Assembly: GCA_003660555.1 (NCBI GenBank)
Contig: QMUK01000003.1
Location: forward strand, 1 to 39,991
From: Thermococci archaeon
GTDB taxonomy: Archaea; Hadarchaeota; B88-G9
DNA length: 39,991 nucleotides
Reading direction: 5' to 3'
The notes under the pieces were generated by a model. It was not told the origin of the DNA, searched no databases, and was given only the letters and a program-made list of their open reading frames with translations. This document shows positions 16,347-26,762 of the stretch, piece by piece (within the stretch, counting starts at the first letter, position 1; the number at the start of each line of letters is the position of its first letter). The position numbers were made by a program, and so were the translations under genes.

Positions 16347-16766
16347 CTAGACTACTATGCTGGCGGCTCCTGCTATCTTAGGCCACCTCTCAACTGCCTC
16401 TCTTGCAACTGGACCCCTTATTTCCGAGCCCTTTGGGCTACCGTCGGGATTCGTTATTATAGCTGCATTGTCTTCGAAGAATATTCTTATTCCATCTTCT
16501 CTCCTGTATTTCTGCCTCTGTCTTATTATCACAGCGTATAACACTTGTTTTCTCATCTCCGGAGTACCTTTTTTTACGGAAACTACAACCATGTCCCCTA
16601 TCATAGCTGAGGCCCTTCTTCTCAGGACGCCTTTGTATCCAATTACTGATATTATCTCCAACTCCTTAGCTCCAGTGTTATCTGCGCATATTAGCCTAGA
16701 CTTCGGCTGCAATCCCCTTGTCCTTCTTGGACCAGGAACAAATGAGGCTTTACTACCTTTAGGCAA
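16347..16766 (-). CDS. rpl14: 50S ribosomal protein uL14
   Basis: 139 residues with the uL14 motif [21 protein letters not shown] and the C-terminal [22 protein letters not shown]. It is on the subunit interface near the sarcin-ricin loop. TTG at 16766 has GGTG 6 nt upstream, in the gap after uS17. Confidence 0.96.
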   Translation of the reverse strand: MPKGSKASFVPGPRRTRGLQPKSRLICADNTGAKELEIISVIGYKGVLRRRASAMIGDMVVVSVKKGTPEMRKQVLYAVIIRQRQKYRREDGIRIFFEDNAAIITNPDGSPKGSEIRGPVAREAVERWPKIAGAASIVV

Positions 16767-16771
16767 TTAGT

Positions 16772-17098
16772 TCACCCTCTCCCAAGTTTTTTAATTATAA
16801 CAAAGTGTTTCGTCTTACTTATCGGTCGAGTCTCCATGATCAGTACCCTGTCTCCTTCTCTCGCATTTATGCAAGGAGGATTATGAGCTGGGATCTTGGA
16901 AGTTCTCTTCTCATATCTCTCGTACTTCCTGACGTACTTGTAGTACTCTCTCTTCACTATTGCGGATTTTCTCATCTTCGCACTCACTACAATACCTTCA
17001 AGTACTCTACCCCTCACTGGTAAGCTACCATGGAATGGACAGTTCTCATCGTTACATTCCTCATCTGGTGGCTCAATTTGGATTCCTATGTCCCTCAT
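16772..17098 (-). CDS. rps17: 30S ribosomal protein uS17
   Basis: 108 residues. The archaeal N-terminal extension contains [19 protein letters not shown]. The OB-fold core has [19 protein letters not shown] and [25 protein letters not shown] overlaps the Rpp29 stop by 4 nt. Confidence 0.96.
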   Translation of the reverse strand: MRDIGIQIEPPDEECNDENCPFHGSLPVRGRVLEGIVVSAKMRKSAIVKREYYKYVRKYERYEKRTSKIPAHNPPCINAREGDRVLIMETRPISKTKHFVIIKKLGRG

Positions 17099-17361
17099 AT
17101 CTTATACCTCTTTTTGAGTCTTTCCTCAGGTCTACCAAGCAGTAATTTCCCATCAACCCTTAATCCATCTATTAGGAGCACGACGTTCTCCTTAGCCAAC
17201 ACCACCGCCTTACTTCCACGAAGTATTTTAAGAGTTTTCCTAGTTTCGTCTATTACCTCTCCTCTCACGCCAATCAAGGATGGGTCTGGGCTAGCCAATA
17301 CCTCCACTTCTTTCCCTATTATGCCCGACCTTAGTACTGCCAGTATTTTTCTCGCACTCAT
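17095..17361 (-). CDS. rnp1: RNase P protein component 1 (Rpp29/Pop4 family)
   Basis: 88 residues, a Sm-like beta-barrel: [31 protein letters not shown]..  then a [14 protein letters not shown] strand. It binds the RNase P RNA specificity domain with Rpp21 for tRNA 5' maturation. Placement between aIF1 and uS17 is standard in archaea. It overlaps both neighbours (1 nt upstream, 4 nt downstream). Confidence 0.92.
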   Translation of the reverse strand: MSARKILAVLRSGIIGKEVEVLASPDPSLIGVRGEVIDETRKTLKILRGSKAVVLAKENVVLLIDGLRVDGKLLLGRPEERLKKRYKI

Positions 17362-17669
17362 TATCTCACGTCTATGGAGTCACTGGGGAATCCCATTTCC
17401 ACAAGTATTTCCTTGACTTTCTCTCTGTGATCTCCTTGAAGCTCTATTTTCCCGTCCTTGTACGTTCCCCCACAAGCCAATTTCGACTTAAGCTTTTTAG
17501 CCAAATCCTTTAGGTCTATTTCCCTTTCGTCTATCCCTTCTATTATGGTCATTATTTTTCCGAATCGTCGCTTCAGTGCGTATATCCTGATGCTCTGCTG
17601 CTCCATTGCTATCTGGTTGCACACACAGAGCTCCTCCGGCAGACCACAAACCTTACATATCTTAGACAT
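17361..17669 (-). CDS. Translation initiation factor aIF1 (SUI1 family)
   Basis: 102 residues. An N-terminal zinc-ribbon-like segment (CKVC, CVC) is followed by the SUI1 domain ([37 protein letters not shown]). It controls start-codon fidelity on the 30S subunit. This matters in a genome that uses many TTG starts. ATG at 17669 has GGAGGAG upstream. Confidence 0.95.
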   Translation of the reverse strand: MSKICKVCGLPEELCVCNQIAMEQQSIRIYALKRRFGKIMTIIEGIDEREIDLKDLAKKLKSKLACGGTYKDGKIELQGDHREKVKEILVEMGFPSDSIDVR

Positions 17670-17702
17670 CTGCTATCTTACTCCTCCTTTTGGTTTTTTT
17701 AC

Positions 17703-17906
17703 TTATAGGACACCTCTTTCTCTCTTTATTGTTATGAGTCTAGCTAAAGTCCTCCTAATTTCCTTCATTCTACCAGGATTCTCTATGGAACCACCAGAAG
17801 CTCTTATAGTCTTTTCCCTAGAGAGTTCATCTCTCATCTCTCTTATTTTCTCATCTATCTCCTCAAGACTCATGGCTCTGATTTCCTTGGCTCTCAGTAT
17901 CGCCAA
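17703..17906 (-). CDS. rpl29: 50S ribosomal protein uL29
   Basis: 67 residues forming a helical hairpin: [23 protein letters not shown] and [19 protein letters not shown]. It sits at the exit-tunnel rim near the SRP docking site. TTG at 17906 has GAGGTG 7 nt upstream. Both lie inside uS3, giving a 44-nt overlap. Confidence 0.95.
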   Translation of the reverse strand: MAILRAKEIRAMSLEEIDEKIREMRDELSREKTIRASGGSIENPGRMKEIRRTLARLITIKRERGVL

Positions 17907-18591
17907 TCTCTTTCACCTCTTTATCAACATCGCTATTTTCAGTGGTGAGTGAGTCCTCAGATAGGAATCCCACTTCCTCAACTATTTTAGATTCATCTAT
18001 ATCTAACACTTCGACCTCATCGGGCAACCTGATGTCAGGTGGCATTATCTTCACGGTCACACCTATTACGCCAGGTTTCAGCCTAGCCACTGCGAAACCA
18101 CTTCTAACCAATACTTGTGCAGGTTCTCCAGCCTTCTTGAGATACCCGTCAGAGAACTTCACGTATCTGGCTCTCTCACCAGTTAGCTTACCAGCTATTT
18201 TTATCTCAGCACCTCTTGCTCCAGCACCCATTATTCTCCTTAAGGCCGAGTATGCAGCTCTCCTGAAGTGAACTCCCCTTTCTAGCATCCTAGCTATTCT
18301 GTATGCCATTACTTCTGCATTTAATTCTGGGACTTCTATTTCCTTAACTTCTACTTGCGGATTGTCCAGACCGAATCTTCTCTCGAGTTCCCTAGTTATG
18401 TCTCTTATCTTTTTCCCCCTTCTCCCGATTACCAATCCAGGCCTCTCTGCATAGACTTTGACTCTAGTACCTAGAGGAGTCCTGTGTATCTCTAATCCAC
18501 CAAATCCAGCCCTCTCTAGCTCCTTTCTTAGGAATTCCTCTATCTCCATGTTCCTAATTCCTTGCATAACGAATCTTCTCTCGGTATCCAT
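17863..18591 (-). CDS. rps3: 30S ribosomal protein uS3
   Basis: 242 residues. KH domain with the GRRGKKI loop at about residues 57-63 ([15 protein letters not shown]), then the S3 C-terminal domain ([24 protein letters not shown]). The last 40 residues are acidic and probably disordered, as in many archaeal uS3 proteins; this tail is where uL29 overlaps. ATG at 18591 has GAGGT 8 nt upstream. Confidence 0.97.
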   Translation of the reverse strand: MDTERRFVMQGIRNMEIEEFLRKELERAGFGGLEIHRTPLGTRVKVYAERPGLVIGRRGKKIRDITRELERRFGLDNPQVEVKEIEVPELNAEVMAYRIARMLERGVHFRRAAYSALRRIMGAGARGAEIKIAGKLTGERARYVKFSDGYLKKAGEPAQVLVRSGFAVARLKPGVIGVTVKIMPPDIRLPDEVEVLDIDESKIVEEVGFLSEDSLTTENSDVDKEVKEIGDTESQGNQSHES

Positions 18592-18595
18592 GGAG

Positions 18596-19063
18596 TCATA
18601 CCTCCTCTGCTATCACTTCTATGTGGGTCAAGGGAGTATTGAAGGGAGTAGCCCTTCCGAATGCTCGTGGGATTATCCCTCTTATAACTGGACCTCTGTG
18701 GGCCGAAATGTGTATTATTTTCAATCTATCTGTATCAAGTCCTTTATAGTCGGCATTGGCCTCTAAGTTCTCTAAAACCTTGAGTATTTCCTTAGCTGCT
18801 TTCACTGGATATCTTCCTGCGAACCAACCCTCTAATCCCCTTCTGTGCCCCACTTTCTTCTTGTGTCTCTTAAATGGAACAGGCCTCTTCATTGAAATAA
18901 CGTCCTCTAGGAACGCCTTAGCTTTACTCAGACTCATTCCTCTTATTACATTGCATATTTCCCTAGCGTGTTTTGGTGAAATTCTTAGATCATTTGCCCT
19001 AGCCTTAGCAATTTTCCTTTTAGACAATTTTTCTTCAGGAATTGAATACCCGAAGTGAGGCAT
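18596..19063 (-). CDS. rpl22: 50S ribosomal protein uL22
   Basis: 155 residues. Motifs: [32 protein letters not shown]-type core and the long tunnel-lining hairpin, ending HIEVIAEEV. It is between uS19 and uS3. Confidence 0.96.
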   Translation of the reverse strand: MPHFGYSIPEEKLSKRKIAKARANDLRISPKHAREICNVIRGMSLSKAKAFLEDVISMKRPVPFKRHKKKVGHRRGLEGWFAGRYPVKAAKEILKVLENLEANADYKGLDTDRLKIIHISAHRGPVIRGIIPRAFGRATPFNTPLTHIEVIAEEV

Positions 19064-19078
19064 TTTCTCCCCTCTCTG

Positions 19079-19486
19079 TTACTTGATTGGAACGTACATG
19101 CTAGACCTAGTCGCTCCTATTCCAGGGTCTCCGTGTTCGACCTTCTTCCTAGTCGGGGAGAACTCTCCTAGGTAGTGTCCTATCATCTCTGGCTTTATCT
19201 CCACTAGATGAAACTCCTTTCCATTATGGACAGCAAAGGTAAGTCCAACCATTTCTGGAAGAATAATCAAATCTCTACAGTGGGTTCTTATTATCACTTT
19301 TTTTCCACTTTCTCGCATCTTTCTCGCTTTTTTCACCTTTTCTAGTACTTTCTTGTGACTCTCTGGCAACCCTCTTTTCAGAGACCTCCTCTGTCTAGAA
19401 GGTAGGAGGTTTATGAACTCATCCATAGGCATCTTCTTCAATTCCTCTAAAGTATATCCTCTATACCTGAATTCCTTCCTTGTCAT
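19079..19486 (-). CDS. rps19: 30S ribosomal protein uS19
   Basis: 135 residues. [20 protein letters not shown] is the archaeal N-terminal extension. The core has [17 protein letters not shown] and [23 protein letters not shown]. It is in the 30S head, paired with uS13. Confidence 0.96.
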   Translation of the reverse strand: MTRKEFRYRGYTLEELKKMPMDEFINLLPSRQRRSLKRGLPESHKKVLEKVKKARKMRESGKKVIIRTHCRDLIILPEMVGLTFAVHNGKEFHLVEIKPEMIGHYLGEFSPTRKKVEHGDPGIGATRSSMYVPIK

Positions 19487-19491
19487 TCACC

Positions 19492-20211
19492 TCACCTCTT
19501 CCTCCTACCGGTCCTTCTAGCAGCAATGTGTCCGACCTTTCTTCCCGGGGGCGTACCTCTGGAGACGGTAGTGGGCTTCCCTGGGCTATCGTGGTGTCCT
19601 CCGCCGTGCGGGTGATTCACTGCGTTCATGGCCACTCCCCTCACTATAGGATATCTCTTACCCCTAGCCTTCATAGCATGGTATTTCTTCCCAGCCTTGA
19701 CGAATGGCTTCTCTTTTCTCCCCCCACCTGCCACTATACCTACGGTAGCTCTACACTTCGAATCGAATTCTCTCATCTTTCCAGAGGGTAGTTGGACTAT
19801 GGTCTTTCCGTTTTCGTGCCCTATTATTACTGCGTAAGTTCCGGCAGCTCTCACTAACTTACCTCCATCTCCAGGAGTCACCTCTATGTTGTATACTGGA
19901 GTCCCCTCGGGTATTTCTCCAAGTGGGAGGACATTCCCCAATGATATTTTTGATCCTGGACCGAATTCTACTTCTTGTCCAACCAACATTCCCTCCGGAG
20001 CAATTACTAGTCTTTTACTTCCGTCTTCTAACTTAAGGACTGCCAAGGGAGAGGTCCTCCCAGAGTCGTGTATTAAGTCTATCACTACGCCTTTGCCCCT
20101 GCTACCACCCAGAGGATAGGGATGCCTAACGGCCCCTTTGAATCTGTGACTCGGAGACCTATAGGTGGGAGAGCCCCTTCCCCTTCTTTGTGACTTAATT
20201 CTCTTACCCAA
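19492..20211 (-). CDS. rpl2: 50S ribosomal protein uL2
   Basis: 239 residues. The peptidyl-transferase-proximal loop [15 protein letters not shown] is intact, including the functionally important His. OB and SH3 domains precede it. TTG at 20211 has GGGTG 6 nt upstream and gives [15 protein letters not shown], the canonical archaeal N terminus. In-frame GTG (20220) and ATG (20217) lie on or beside the Shine-Dalgarno motif and are rejected. Confidence 0.97.
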   Translation of the reverse strand: MGKRIKSQRRGRGSPTYRSPSHRFKGAVRHPYPLGGSRGKGVVIDLIHDSGRTSPLAVLKLEDGSKRLVIAPEGMLVGQEVEFGPGSKISLGNVLPLGEIPEGTPVYNIEVTPGDGGKLVRAAGTYAVIIGHENGKTIVQLPSGKMREFDSKCRATVGIVAGGGRKEKPFVKAGKKYHAMKARGKRYPIVRGVAMNAVNHPHGGGHHDSPGKPTTVSRGTPPGRKVGHIAARRTGRRKR

Positions 20212-20223
20212 ACTCATCACCCG

Positions 20224-20484
20224 CTATAAAACACCTATTCTACTCGCAATTTCCGAAGCGGAATATTCTGGACTTAACTTGACGTATGCCTTTTTCTTTC
20301 CCTTAGGAGTATTGACGACATTCACTTTAGTCACCTTCACCCCATAGAGCTCCTCCACAGCCCACTTTATTTTGTGTTTGTTTGCATCTCTGGACACAAT
20401 GAATGTGAGCTTGTTCTCACTCTCCATGAGTCTTATGCTTTTTTCGCTTACTAAGGGATGAAGTATCACCTCTCTGGGATCCAT
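20224..20484 (-). CDS. rpl23: 50S ribosomal protein uL23
   Basis: 86 residues, the short archaeal form: [20 protein letters not shown], then [31 protein letters not shown]. It is at the exit tunnel, a docking point for SRP and SecY. It abuts uL4. Confidence 0.96.
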   Translation of the reverse strand: MDPREVILHPLVSEKSIRLMESENKLTFIVSRDANKHKIKWAVEELYGVKVTKVNVVNTPKGKKKAYVKLSPEYSASEIASRIGVL

Positions 20485-21264
20485 TCAATCACCCAATCTC
20501 TCTTTTAGCGACTCTATCGCTGCAGGAGTCCAGAGAGTCAGTCTACCTGGGTGCCCTCCAGGGGCTAGGTGCTCAACTCCCAATTCCGTAGCGGAGACGA
20601 CGTCAACACCAGGTAGGTTCCTCGCTGCTAGGAAGAACCTCCCGGGACTTCCAAGTACGACTAACGGTCCCTTAGCCTTTTTATACTTTCTCCCCCTCGT
20701 CTTCCCCTTCCCAGCCCTGATTTTCCTCCTCTTTTTAGCTCTCAGCACATCATCCATGACACCTATCTTGGAAAAGACATTTACAACATCTCTGGTTCTC
20801 TTCACCTCGGATATAGAGTCGTCGCATATTATTGGTAGATTCACTTCGCCTAGTACATGTCCTCTTGATTTAACCCATTCCTTACTAGCTGTAGCAGATA
20901 TTGCTGATCTGATTGCCAATTTCTTCTCTTTCCTATTTATCTTTTCCCATATTCTCTTCTGGGGTTTCGGTGGATGTGCTCTTCTACCTCCATAGGTCCC
21001 TGGGGCAAGTGCCCCCCTACCGGCTGCGTGATATCTGGATCCCTTTATTCTCGGAACTCTTGAGACCCCATGCCTTGGACCCCAAGATTCGGCCGTAGTC
21101 CTTTTCCCTGCTAGCACGTTAGTTCCCCATGGTTGTATTCTAGCGCTCAGAGAAGATAGAAAGGCTCTCCTTATTAGATCTGGTCTTATCTCCTCCTCAA
21201 AGAACGATGGCAGCTCTATTTCACCGAGTTCCTCCCCATCTATTGAGATCACTTTCCCAATCAT
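20485..21264 (-). CDS. rpl4: 50S ribosomal protein uL4
   Basis: 259 residues. The tunnel-reaching loop region is AHPPKPQKRIWEKINRKEKKLAIRS-like and basic; the C terminus has NLPGVDVVSATELGVEHLAPGGHPGR. ATG overlaps the uL3 stop by 4 nt. Confidence 0.96.
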   Translation of the reverse strand: MIGKVISIDGEELGEIELPSFFEEEIRPDLIRRAFLSSLSARIQPWGTNVLAGKRTTAESWGPRHGVSRVPRIKGSRYHAAGRGALAPGTYGGRRAHPPKPQKRIWEKINRKEKKLAIRSAISATASKEWVKSRGHVLGEVNLPIICDDSISEVKRTRDVVNVFSKIGVMDDVLRAKKRRKIRAGKGKTRGRKYKKAKGPLVVLGSPGRFFLAARNLPGVDVVSATELGVEHLAPGGHPGRLTLWTPAAIESLKERLGD

Positions 21265-22277
21265 TTAGCTCCAACTCCGTGTATGTATTTTATCTCTGGA
21301 CTGCCTACTGGAGCTCCCTTAGGTGGCCTTATGGCAGGCCTCATTCTAATTAATCTCTTAATTGGACCCGGAACACTGCCTTCTATTAGTAGAAAGTCGT
21401 TTCTTACGACACCGTAATGGGGGAATCCGCCTTTCGGGTTTATGTCAATCCATTTTTCTTCGTCTTCAGACTTGTAGAACATCCCCATAATTCTCTTGTT
21501 GTACTCCGTTCTCTGATGATAACCCATTTGCCCTGCCTGAGGAACTGTCCACATGGTCCTGGCTGGATGCCAGGGTCCTAGGTTGCCTACATGCCTCCTC
21601 TTGTCTCCTGCTTTTCTGGGCTGTATTTTTATTCCCCATCTCTTAACAGGCCCTTGGAATCCCTTCCCTTTTGTTACTGCTAACACGTCGACGAATTCCC
21701 CATTGCTAAACACGTCATTTACTCTTATTTCCTTACCCAGACGCTCTTCCGCTATTTCCATTCCCTTTCTCAAATCGCCTATACCTATTTCCATGACCTC
21801 AGGCCTCTTCTTCGGGAGAGTAGTAAGCCTAGGCTGTGTGTGCACCAAAGCTCTTAATTCAAATGACTTGCCATCGTCTGAGACCATCTCTTTTATCTCA
21901 TCTATGTCTTTATTTCTAGCCCTAGTCTTTGGCAATGTTTTTATTTTTCTCTTTAGATCTCTGTGAAGCTCTTCTGCCCAAGTCTCCGTTACACATCTCA
22001 ACCCATATTTAGTCTTCTCATAGAGCCTTAATCCAAACATAACTATTGGAGGAGTCTCTATTATAGTGACAGGGCTGAATATTTCCTTTCCATAATCATA
22101 GCTCCCTTCCCAATCGTCAACATATATCAGGTGGGTCATACCAACCTTATATCCGGCGAATCCCAATAGTCCATCCTTCGATTTAGCCCAAGTCCTAATC
22201 CTCGCTACTTGGCTTGATGCCCTCTTTCTCGGGCTGAACGCCAGCGACCCTCTCCTAGGTTTGTTCCACTTAGACAT
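21261..22277 (-). CDS. rpl3: 50S ribosomal protein uL3
   Basis: 338 residues. Motifs: GFAGYKVGMTHLIYVDDWEGS at about 39-59, and VTKGKGFQGPVKRWGIK followed by RHVGNLGPWHPART in the loop reaching the peptidyl-transferase centre. ATG at 22277 has GGAGGGG upstream, within the end of the SPOUT gene (8-nt overlap). Confidence 0.97.
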   Translation of the reverse strand: MSKWNKPRRGSLAFSPRKRASSQVARIRTWAKSKDGLLGFAGYKVGMTHLIYVDDWEGSYDYGKEIFSPVTIIETPPIVMFGLRLYEKTKYGLRCVTETWAEELHRDLKRKIKTLPKTRARNKDIDEIKEMVSDDGKSFELRALVHTQPRLTTLPKKRPEVMEIGIGDLRKGMEIAEERLGKEIRVNDVFSNGEFVDVLAVTKGKGFQGPVKRWGIKIQPRKAGDKRRHVGNLGPWHPARTMWTVPQAGQMGYHQRTEYNKRIMGMFYKSEDEEKWIDINPKGGFPHYGVVRNDFLLIEGSVPGPIKRLIRMRPAIRPPKGAPVGSPEIKYIHGVGAK

Positions 22278-23091
22278 TTCTCCCCCTCCTGATGTAATTG
22301 AGTATTGAGAGGCAGACGATTACTGCCTCCTCAGTCCTTATTGTCTCAACGCCTTGGTTAGGGACGAAGTTAAGCGTTAGGTCCAGCGCTTCCTCCAGTT
22401 CGAAACCCTCCCTATTTAAAATTTGCATCAACCCCTCTCTTGGTGATCCGAACACTAATGCAATAGACTCGGCGGATGAGATTAATTCCCTCTCTTTTTC
22501 GCCAATATGCCTCCCAAATTTAGAGGTTCCAACGAGAAAGTCATATCCTTTCGCTCTTATTTTTTTTATCGTAGTCCATAGGCCAGAATTCGTGGAAATC
22601 ACTCTATATCCCCAATATTTACCATTGACACTAGTTGGAGTGACTTCGGGGGGATCAGACAATCTCTCTATTTTGAACGTCATTCTCTTTCTGACAGGAA
22701 GTGGAATGGGGCACCAAGCGAGTCTCTGCAAACCTATGTCTATCATAGAACCTCTCCTTGTAGACCTAACTACAAAACCATCCCTTATTTCTCCTTCCAC
22801 TGGGGCAGATGTTGGATGATGCGGGGTTCTCAATGGAGGCAAGGAACCTACTTCCTCTAATGACTCATCAATCGGGAAAAGGTACTTCCTTAAGTATTGT
22901 GGTGTCTCCATGTACTCAAGGATTTTTCTAAGAAACTCCCCTTCTCTCCTTTTTCTTTCACGATCTAAGTATATGAACACGTCCTTTACACGGAAGATAG
23001 CGCATGCCCTTCCAATTAGCCCAGCTCTTTGAGTCGAAACCCTCTTATTTCCCAAGTCGACGACTGAGGAAGGTATGGCTATGGAAATCAA
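22270..23091 (-). CDS. SPOUT-superfamily RNA methyltransferase (COG2106 type)
   Basis: 273 residues resembling the archaeal/eukaryotic COG2106 family of predicted SPOUT RNA methyltransferases (uridine-N3 type). Visible points are the N terminus [39 protein letters not shown], and a C-terminal knot-like segment with [15 protein letters not shown]. Family members lie next to uL3 in many archaea. An rRNA target is likely but the site is inferred. TTG start overlaps the rtcB stop by 4 nt. Confidence 0.82.
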   Translation of the reverse strand: MISIAIPSSVVDLGNKRVSTQRAGLIGRACAIFRVKDVFIYLDRERKRREGEFLRKILEYMETPQYLRKYLFPIDESLEEVGSLPPLRTPHHPTSAPVEGEIRDGFVVRSTRRGSMIDIGLQRLAWCPIPLPVRKRMTFKIERLSDPPEVTPTSVNGKYWGYRVISTNSGLWTTIKKIRAKGYDFLVGTSKFGRHIGEKERELISSAESIALVFGSPREGLMQILNREGFELEEALDLTLNFVPNQGVETIRTEEAVIVCLSILNYIRRGRNV

Positions 23092-24530
23092 CCCTTAGCC
23101 ACACCCAGAGGAGTCATCCTAGCCACTTTCCTCGAGATACCGGCTAGGTCAACCGATCGGACGACCTCATCTACATCTTTATATGCATCAGGCACCTCTT
23201 CCGCCAATACTACCGGGCTTGCAGCTCTTATTACTTCCCCCTTGCTTTCTAAGAAACTCTTAACTTGCTGACCTCTGTACATTCTCTTCGCTCTAGCTCT
23301 AGAGAGAACCCTACCTGCACCGTGGCAAGTGGATCCAAATGTTTCCTCCATGGCCTTCTTGGTACCGACCAACACATAAGAGGCAGTCCCCATGTCCCCT
23401 GGAATTAGGACAGGCTGCCCAATCTCCCGATACTCCTTCGGTATGTGCTTGGATCCTGGAGGAAAAGATCTAGTAGCCCCTTTCCTGTGAACACAGACTT
23501 CCATCTTCTCTCCATTCACTTTATGTTCCTCGAACTTTGCTATGTTATGGGCCACGTCATACACTAATTTCAGTCCCAACTCATCTTCGTCAGCCCTGAA
23601 GACGGATTGAAAGCTCTCTCTCACCCAGTGAGTTATTACTTGCCTGTTACAGAAGGCGTAGTTTACAGCAGAATACATGGCAGCTATGTAATCCTCAGCT
23701 TCTTTAGACCCCAATGGAGCAGAAACTAGCTGTTCATCAGGCAATTTTATTCCGTATTTTCTCACAGCACTTCTCAGCACGTTTATGTAATCGTCACATA
23801 TTTGATGCCCAAATCCTCTGGATCCAGTGTGTATCATCACCAGTATTTGACCTTCTTCTAATATACCCATCTTAGATGCCGTGTTGGGATCGAATATTTT
23901 GTCTACCCTCTGAACCTCCAAGAAATGATTTCCCGAGCCTAAGGTACCCAACTGAGGTCTACCCCTCTCCTTGGCCCTCCTACTGACCTTGGACGGATCA
24001 GCTCCATCCATCATACCTTTCTCTTCTATGTGTTCTAGGTCTTCCTCTCTACCGAATCCCCTCTCCACCGCCCAAGTAGCTCCGTTTATAGCGACGTCAT
24101 CTAACTCACTTTCGCTTATTCTCAATTTACCTCTGCTCCCAACACCGGAGGGAATATTCCTGAATAGAGTATCTACTAGTTCCTTGAGTTTGGGTTTAAC
24201 GTCCTCTTCCCTAAGTGTGGTAGTCATTAGTCTTACTCCACAGTTTATGTCGTAGCCTACGCCACCTGGGCTTATCACACCATCTTCCAGACTGAAAGCG
24301 GCAACTCCACCAATTGGAAATCCGTATCCGAAGTGTGCATCTGGGAGCATTATCGAATACTTCTGAATTCCAGGGAGACATGCTACGTTTGCTCCTTGGG
24401 TGAAAGCCCCCTTCTCTATCTTGTTGATTATCTCGTTCGTGGCGTAAACTCTAAGTGGAACTCTCATACAGCTTTTATATCCCTTCGGGATTTCCCAAAT
24501 CGCTCTACCTATCTCCTTGGCATTTATCAT
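23088..24530 (-). CDS. rtcB: RNA-splicing ligase RtcB
   Basis: 480 residues, full length and without an intein. It joins 2',3'-cyclic phosphate and 5'-OH RNA ends in tRNA exon ligation using GTP and a divalent metal. Metal and active-site motifs: [15 protein letters not shown] (Cys ligand near residue 98), [25 protein letters not shown], and [10 protein letters not shown] containing the His that takes the GMP. ATG at 24530 has GAGGTG 7 nt upstream. It directly follows its activator archease and precedes the ribosomal genes. Confidence 0.97.
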   Translation of the reverse strand: MINAKEIGRAIWEIPKGYKSCMRVPLRVYATNEIINKIEKGAFTQGANVACLPGIQKYSIMLPDAHFGYGFPIGGVAAFSLEDGVISPGGVGYDINCGVRLMTTTLREEDVKPKLKELVDTLFRNIPSGVGSRGKLRISESELDDVAINGATWAVERGFGREEDLEHIEEKGMMDGADPSKVSRRAKERGRPQLGTLGSGNHFLEVQRVDKIFDPNTASKMGILEEGQILVMIHTGSRGFGHQICDDYINVLRSAVRKYGIKLPDEQLVSAPLGSKEAEDYIAAMYSAVNYAFCNRQVITHWVRESFQSVFRADEDELGLKLVYDVAHNIAKFEEHKVNGEKMEVCVHRKGATRSFPPGSKHIPKEYREIGQPVLIPGDMGTASYVLVGTKKAMEETFGSTCHGAGRVLSRARAKRMYRGQQVKSFLESKGEVIRAASPVVLAEEVPDAYKDVDEVVRSVDLAGISRKVARMTPLGVAKG

Positions 24531-24544
24531 CAGGAGACACCTCC

Positions 24545-24964
24545 TTAGATATCCAACAACACTTTGGTTTCATACCCCCCATTCACAGACTCAATTTCCA
24601 TCATGTGATACGTGACTGCTTTCACCTCTGTCTTAAACTGATGTTTTTCTGGATTTATTTTTTCTCCCCAGACTTTACCTTTTAACAAGTATTTCTCCCC
24701 GTCTTTTATTACCTTTACCGCGAACTTGGAGAACACCATTTCCTGGGTCTCCACCAAAAAGAGGAGTTCTGAAAGCCAATTGTGAAGCAGTTCTTTTAGG
24801 TCTGACCCTTTGAGTTCCACTTCCACGGAGTTTTTCACCTCTACTTTATCTAGGTCTACCATCACCGAGATCATTGCTTCAGCAGCCTTCTCAAATAGTT
24901 CTTCTATTGTACTTCCCCTCACTCTGTAAAGAACGTCTGCCGTATGATCCAAGAACTCATACAT
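24545..24964 (-). CDS. Archease, RtcB activator
   Basis: 139 residues with the archease N terminus [14 protein letters not shown] (metal-binding Asp/His) and C-terminal [10 protein letters not shown]. It stimulates RtcB guanylylation and turnover. It is 14 nt upstream of rtcB. The ATG at 24964 is only 14 nt after the tRNA-Ser(GGA) CCA; the Shine-Dalgarno AAGGAGGG starts right at the CCA, so 3' processing of the tRNA would create the mRNA leader. Confidence 0.96.
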   Translation of the reverse strand: MYEFLDHTADVLYRVRGSTIEELFEKAAEAMISVMVDLDKVEVKNSVEVELKGSDLKELLHNWLSELLFLVETQEMVFSKFAVKVIKDGEKYLLKGKVWGEKINPEKHQFKTEVKAVTYHMMEIESVNGGYETKVLLDI

Positions 24965-24978
24965 CCAAAAACCCTCCT

Positions 24979-25064
24979 TGGCGCCGGGGCAGGGATTTGA
25001 ACCCTGGTGGCCAAGAAGGCCACGGGCTCTCCAGGCCCGCGCATTACCGCTCTGCCACCCCGGC
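24979..25064 (-). tRNA. tRNA-Ser(GGA)
   Basis: Acceptor arms GCCGGGG/CCCCGGC, anticodon stem CGGGC/GCCCG with loop CTGGAGA, anticodon GGA. Long variable arm and discriminator G as in serine tRNAs; CCA encoded at 24979-24981. It lies inside the gene cluster between uS10 and archease. Confidence 0.96.
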
Positions 25065-25088
25065 TCACATCTTGTGGAGAGACCCTAG

Positions 25089-25096
25089 TATAAAAG
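25089..25096 (-). promoter_or_regulatory. TATA promoter of tRNA-Ser(GGA)
   Basis: CTTTTATA on the minus strand, centred about 28 bp upstream of the tRNA 5' end, in the 44-bp gap after uS10. It is the only clear promoter-like element between uS10 and the uL3 cluster, so it may also serve archease, rtcB and genes beyond. Confidence 0.55.
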
Positions 25097-25108
25097 AGTG
25101 ACCCTAAA

Positions 25109-25420
25109 TTACTTTTCTCTTATTTCTATCTCTATTCTGACATCACCTGGGATGGTAACTCTCATTATCTGTCTCATAGCTCTTTCATCAGCTGCTATAT
25201 CAATGACCCTCTTGTGGACCCTCATTTCCCACTTCTCCCAAGTCTCGCTCCCCTCTCCATCTGGAGATTTCCTCACCGGCACTACGATCCTCTTAGTTGG
25301 GAGAGGGATCGGTCCAGATACATCTACTCCTACTTTCTCTGCAATTTTCTTGATGTCATTGCACACTTGCTCTAAACTTTTTACATCAGTGCTACTCAGT
25401 CTTATCCTAGCTATTTGCAT
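25109..25420 (-). CDS. rps10: 30S ribosomal protein uS10
   Basis: 103 residues. [40 protein letters not shown] and the C-terminal strand [13 protein letters not shown] are typical of archaeal uS10. I chose ATG at 25420, since the GTG nine bases upstream lies in the GGTG motif. It follows EF-1 alpha, the standard archaeal order. Confidence 0.96.
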   Translation of the reverse strand: MQIARIRLSSTDVKSLEQVCNDIKKIAEKVGVDVSGPIPLPTKRIVVPVRKSPDGEGSETWEKWEMRVHKRVIDIAADERAMRQIMRVTIPGDVRIEIEIREK

Positions 25421-25464
25421 CCGTAGCACCTAAGGCTTTTACTTTAACACACAAAATTATTGAG

Positions 25465-26751
25465 CTAGGCAGGAGTAATGTCTATACAGACTCCTGCCGC
25501 TATGGTTCTCCCCATGTCTCTTATGGCGAATCTACTCATTGGAGGTATGTCACTGGCTTTTTCTATTACCATAGGTCTAGTAGGTATTACTTTCACGACA
25601 GCAGCGTCTCCTGTCTTGAGGTGTTTTGGGTTCTCCTCGACTACTGCACCAGTCCTAGGATCCAGCTTCTGAAGCAGTTCTGAGAACGTACAGGCAACTT
25701 GGGCTGTGTGTGCATGGAATACCGGGGTATATCCAGCAGTTATTGCTGTAGGGTGATAGAGAACTATTATCCTAGCAGTAAACTCCTTAGCTACAGTGGG
25801 AGGATTGTCTGGATGACCAGCCACGTCCCCTCTCCTAACGTCCTTCTTTCCAACACCTCTGACATTGAAGCCTATGTTGTCTCCTGGTTCTGCTTTATCC
25901 ATTCTCTCGTGGTGCATTTCTATGCTCTTTACTTCACCTTGAATCGATCTGTTCAACCTGTGGCTGGCTGGCTCGAAAACTACGGTATCGCCGACCTTCA
26001 GTACCCCGGTTTCTACTCTACCAACGGGAACTGTTCCTACACCGGTTATTGAGTAAACGTCTTGTATGGGTATTCTGAGAGGCTTGTCTATGGGTTTCTC
26101 CGGAAGCTTGAATGTGTCTATAGCTTCTACTACAGTAGGTCCATTCCACCACGGCATTTTATCGCTCTTTTTAGTCACATTGTCTCCATAGAAAGCAGAG
26201 GCAGGTATATACAAGAACTTGTCTGCATCTCTGTATCCCATTGTTTTAAGCAGCTTGACTAAGTCGTTTTTCAATTCTTCGTAATCTTCCTCCTTATAGT
26301 CAACTAGGTCCATTTTGTTTATGACTACGATCATCTGTCCAATTCCTAGGGTAAAACAGAGGGCTGCGTGCTCTCTAGTTTGCGGCATTATTCCGTCTTT
26401 GGCATCCACTACTAGTATAGCTGCATCTGCTTGGGAGGCACCAGTTATCATGTTCTTAACGAAGTCTCTGTGCCCTGGGGCATCTATTATTGTTATGTAG
26501 TACTTCGAAGTCTCGAATTTCCTGTGAGCTACGTCTATGGTTAGACCCCTCTCTCTTTCCTCTTTTAGCTGATCCATTACCCAAGCGAACTTAAAACTCT
26601 CCTTCCCCACTTTCTTTGCTTCCTCCTCCAATCTCTTTATTACCTGCTCATCTATGGCCCCTGTTTCATACAGGAGCCTACCCACTAGGGTCGATTTCCC
26701 GTGGTCCACGTGTCCAACAAATACAACATTCAAATGTGGTTTCTCAGCCAT
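25465..26751 (-). CDS. tuf: Elongation factor 1-alpha (aEF1A)
   Basis: 428 residues. G-domain motifs: GHVDHGKST (G1, about residues 13-21), the [11 protein letters not shown] switch [13 protein letters not shown] (G3) and NKMD (G4), then two beta-barrel domains. It delivers aminoacyl-tRNA to the ribosome as the GTP complex. ATG at 26751 is preceded by GGGGG and sits 11 nt after uS7. Confidence 0.98.
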   Translation of the reverse strand: MAEKPHLNVVFVGHVDHGKSTLVGRLLYETGAIDEQVIKRLEEEAKKVGKESFKFAWVMDQLKEERERGLTIDVAHRKFETSKYYITIIDAPGHRDFVKNMITGASQADAAILVVDAKDGIMPQTREHAALCFTLGIGQMIVVINKMDLVDYKEEDYEELKNDLVKLLKTMGYRDADKFLYIPASAFYGDNVTKKSDKMPWWNGPTVVEAIDTFKLPEKPIDKPLRIPIQDVYSITGVGTVPVGRVETGVLKVGDTVVFEPASHRLNRSIQGEVKSIEMHHERMDKAEPGDNIGFNVRGVGKKDVRRGDVAGHPDNPPTVAKEFTARIIVLYHPTAITAGYTPVFHAHTAQVACTFSELLQKLDPRTGAVVEENPKHLKTGDAAVVKVIPTRPMVIEKASDIPPMSRFAIRDMGRTIAAGVCIDITPA

Positions 26752-26762
26752 CTAAATCCCCC

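Noticed and set aside
23088-24530. Possible intein in RtcB
   Set aside because: The protein is 480 residues with continuous family motifs; an intein would lengthen it by several hundred residues.
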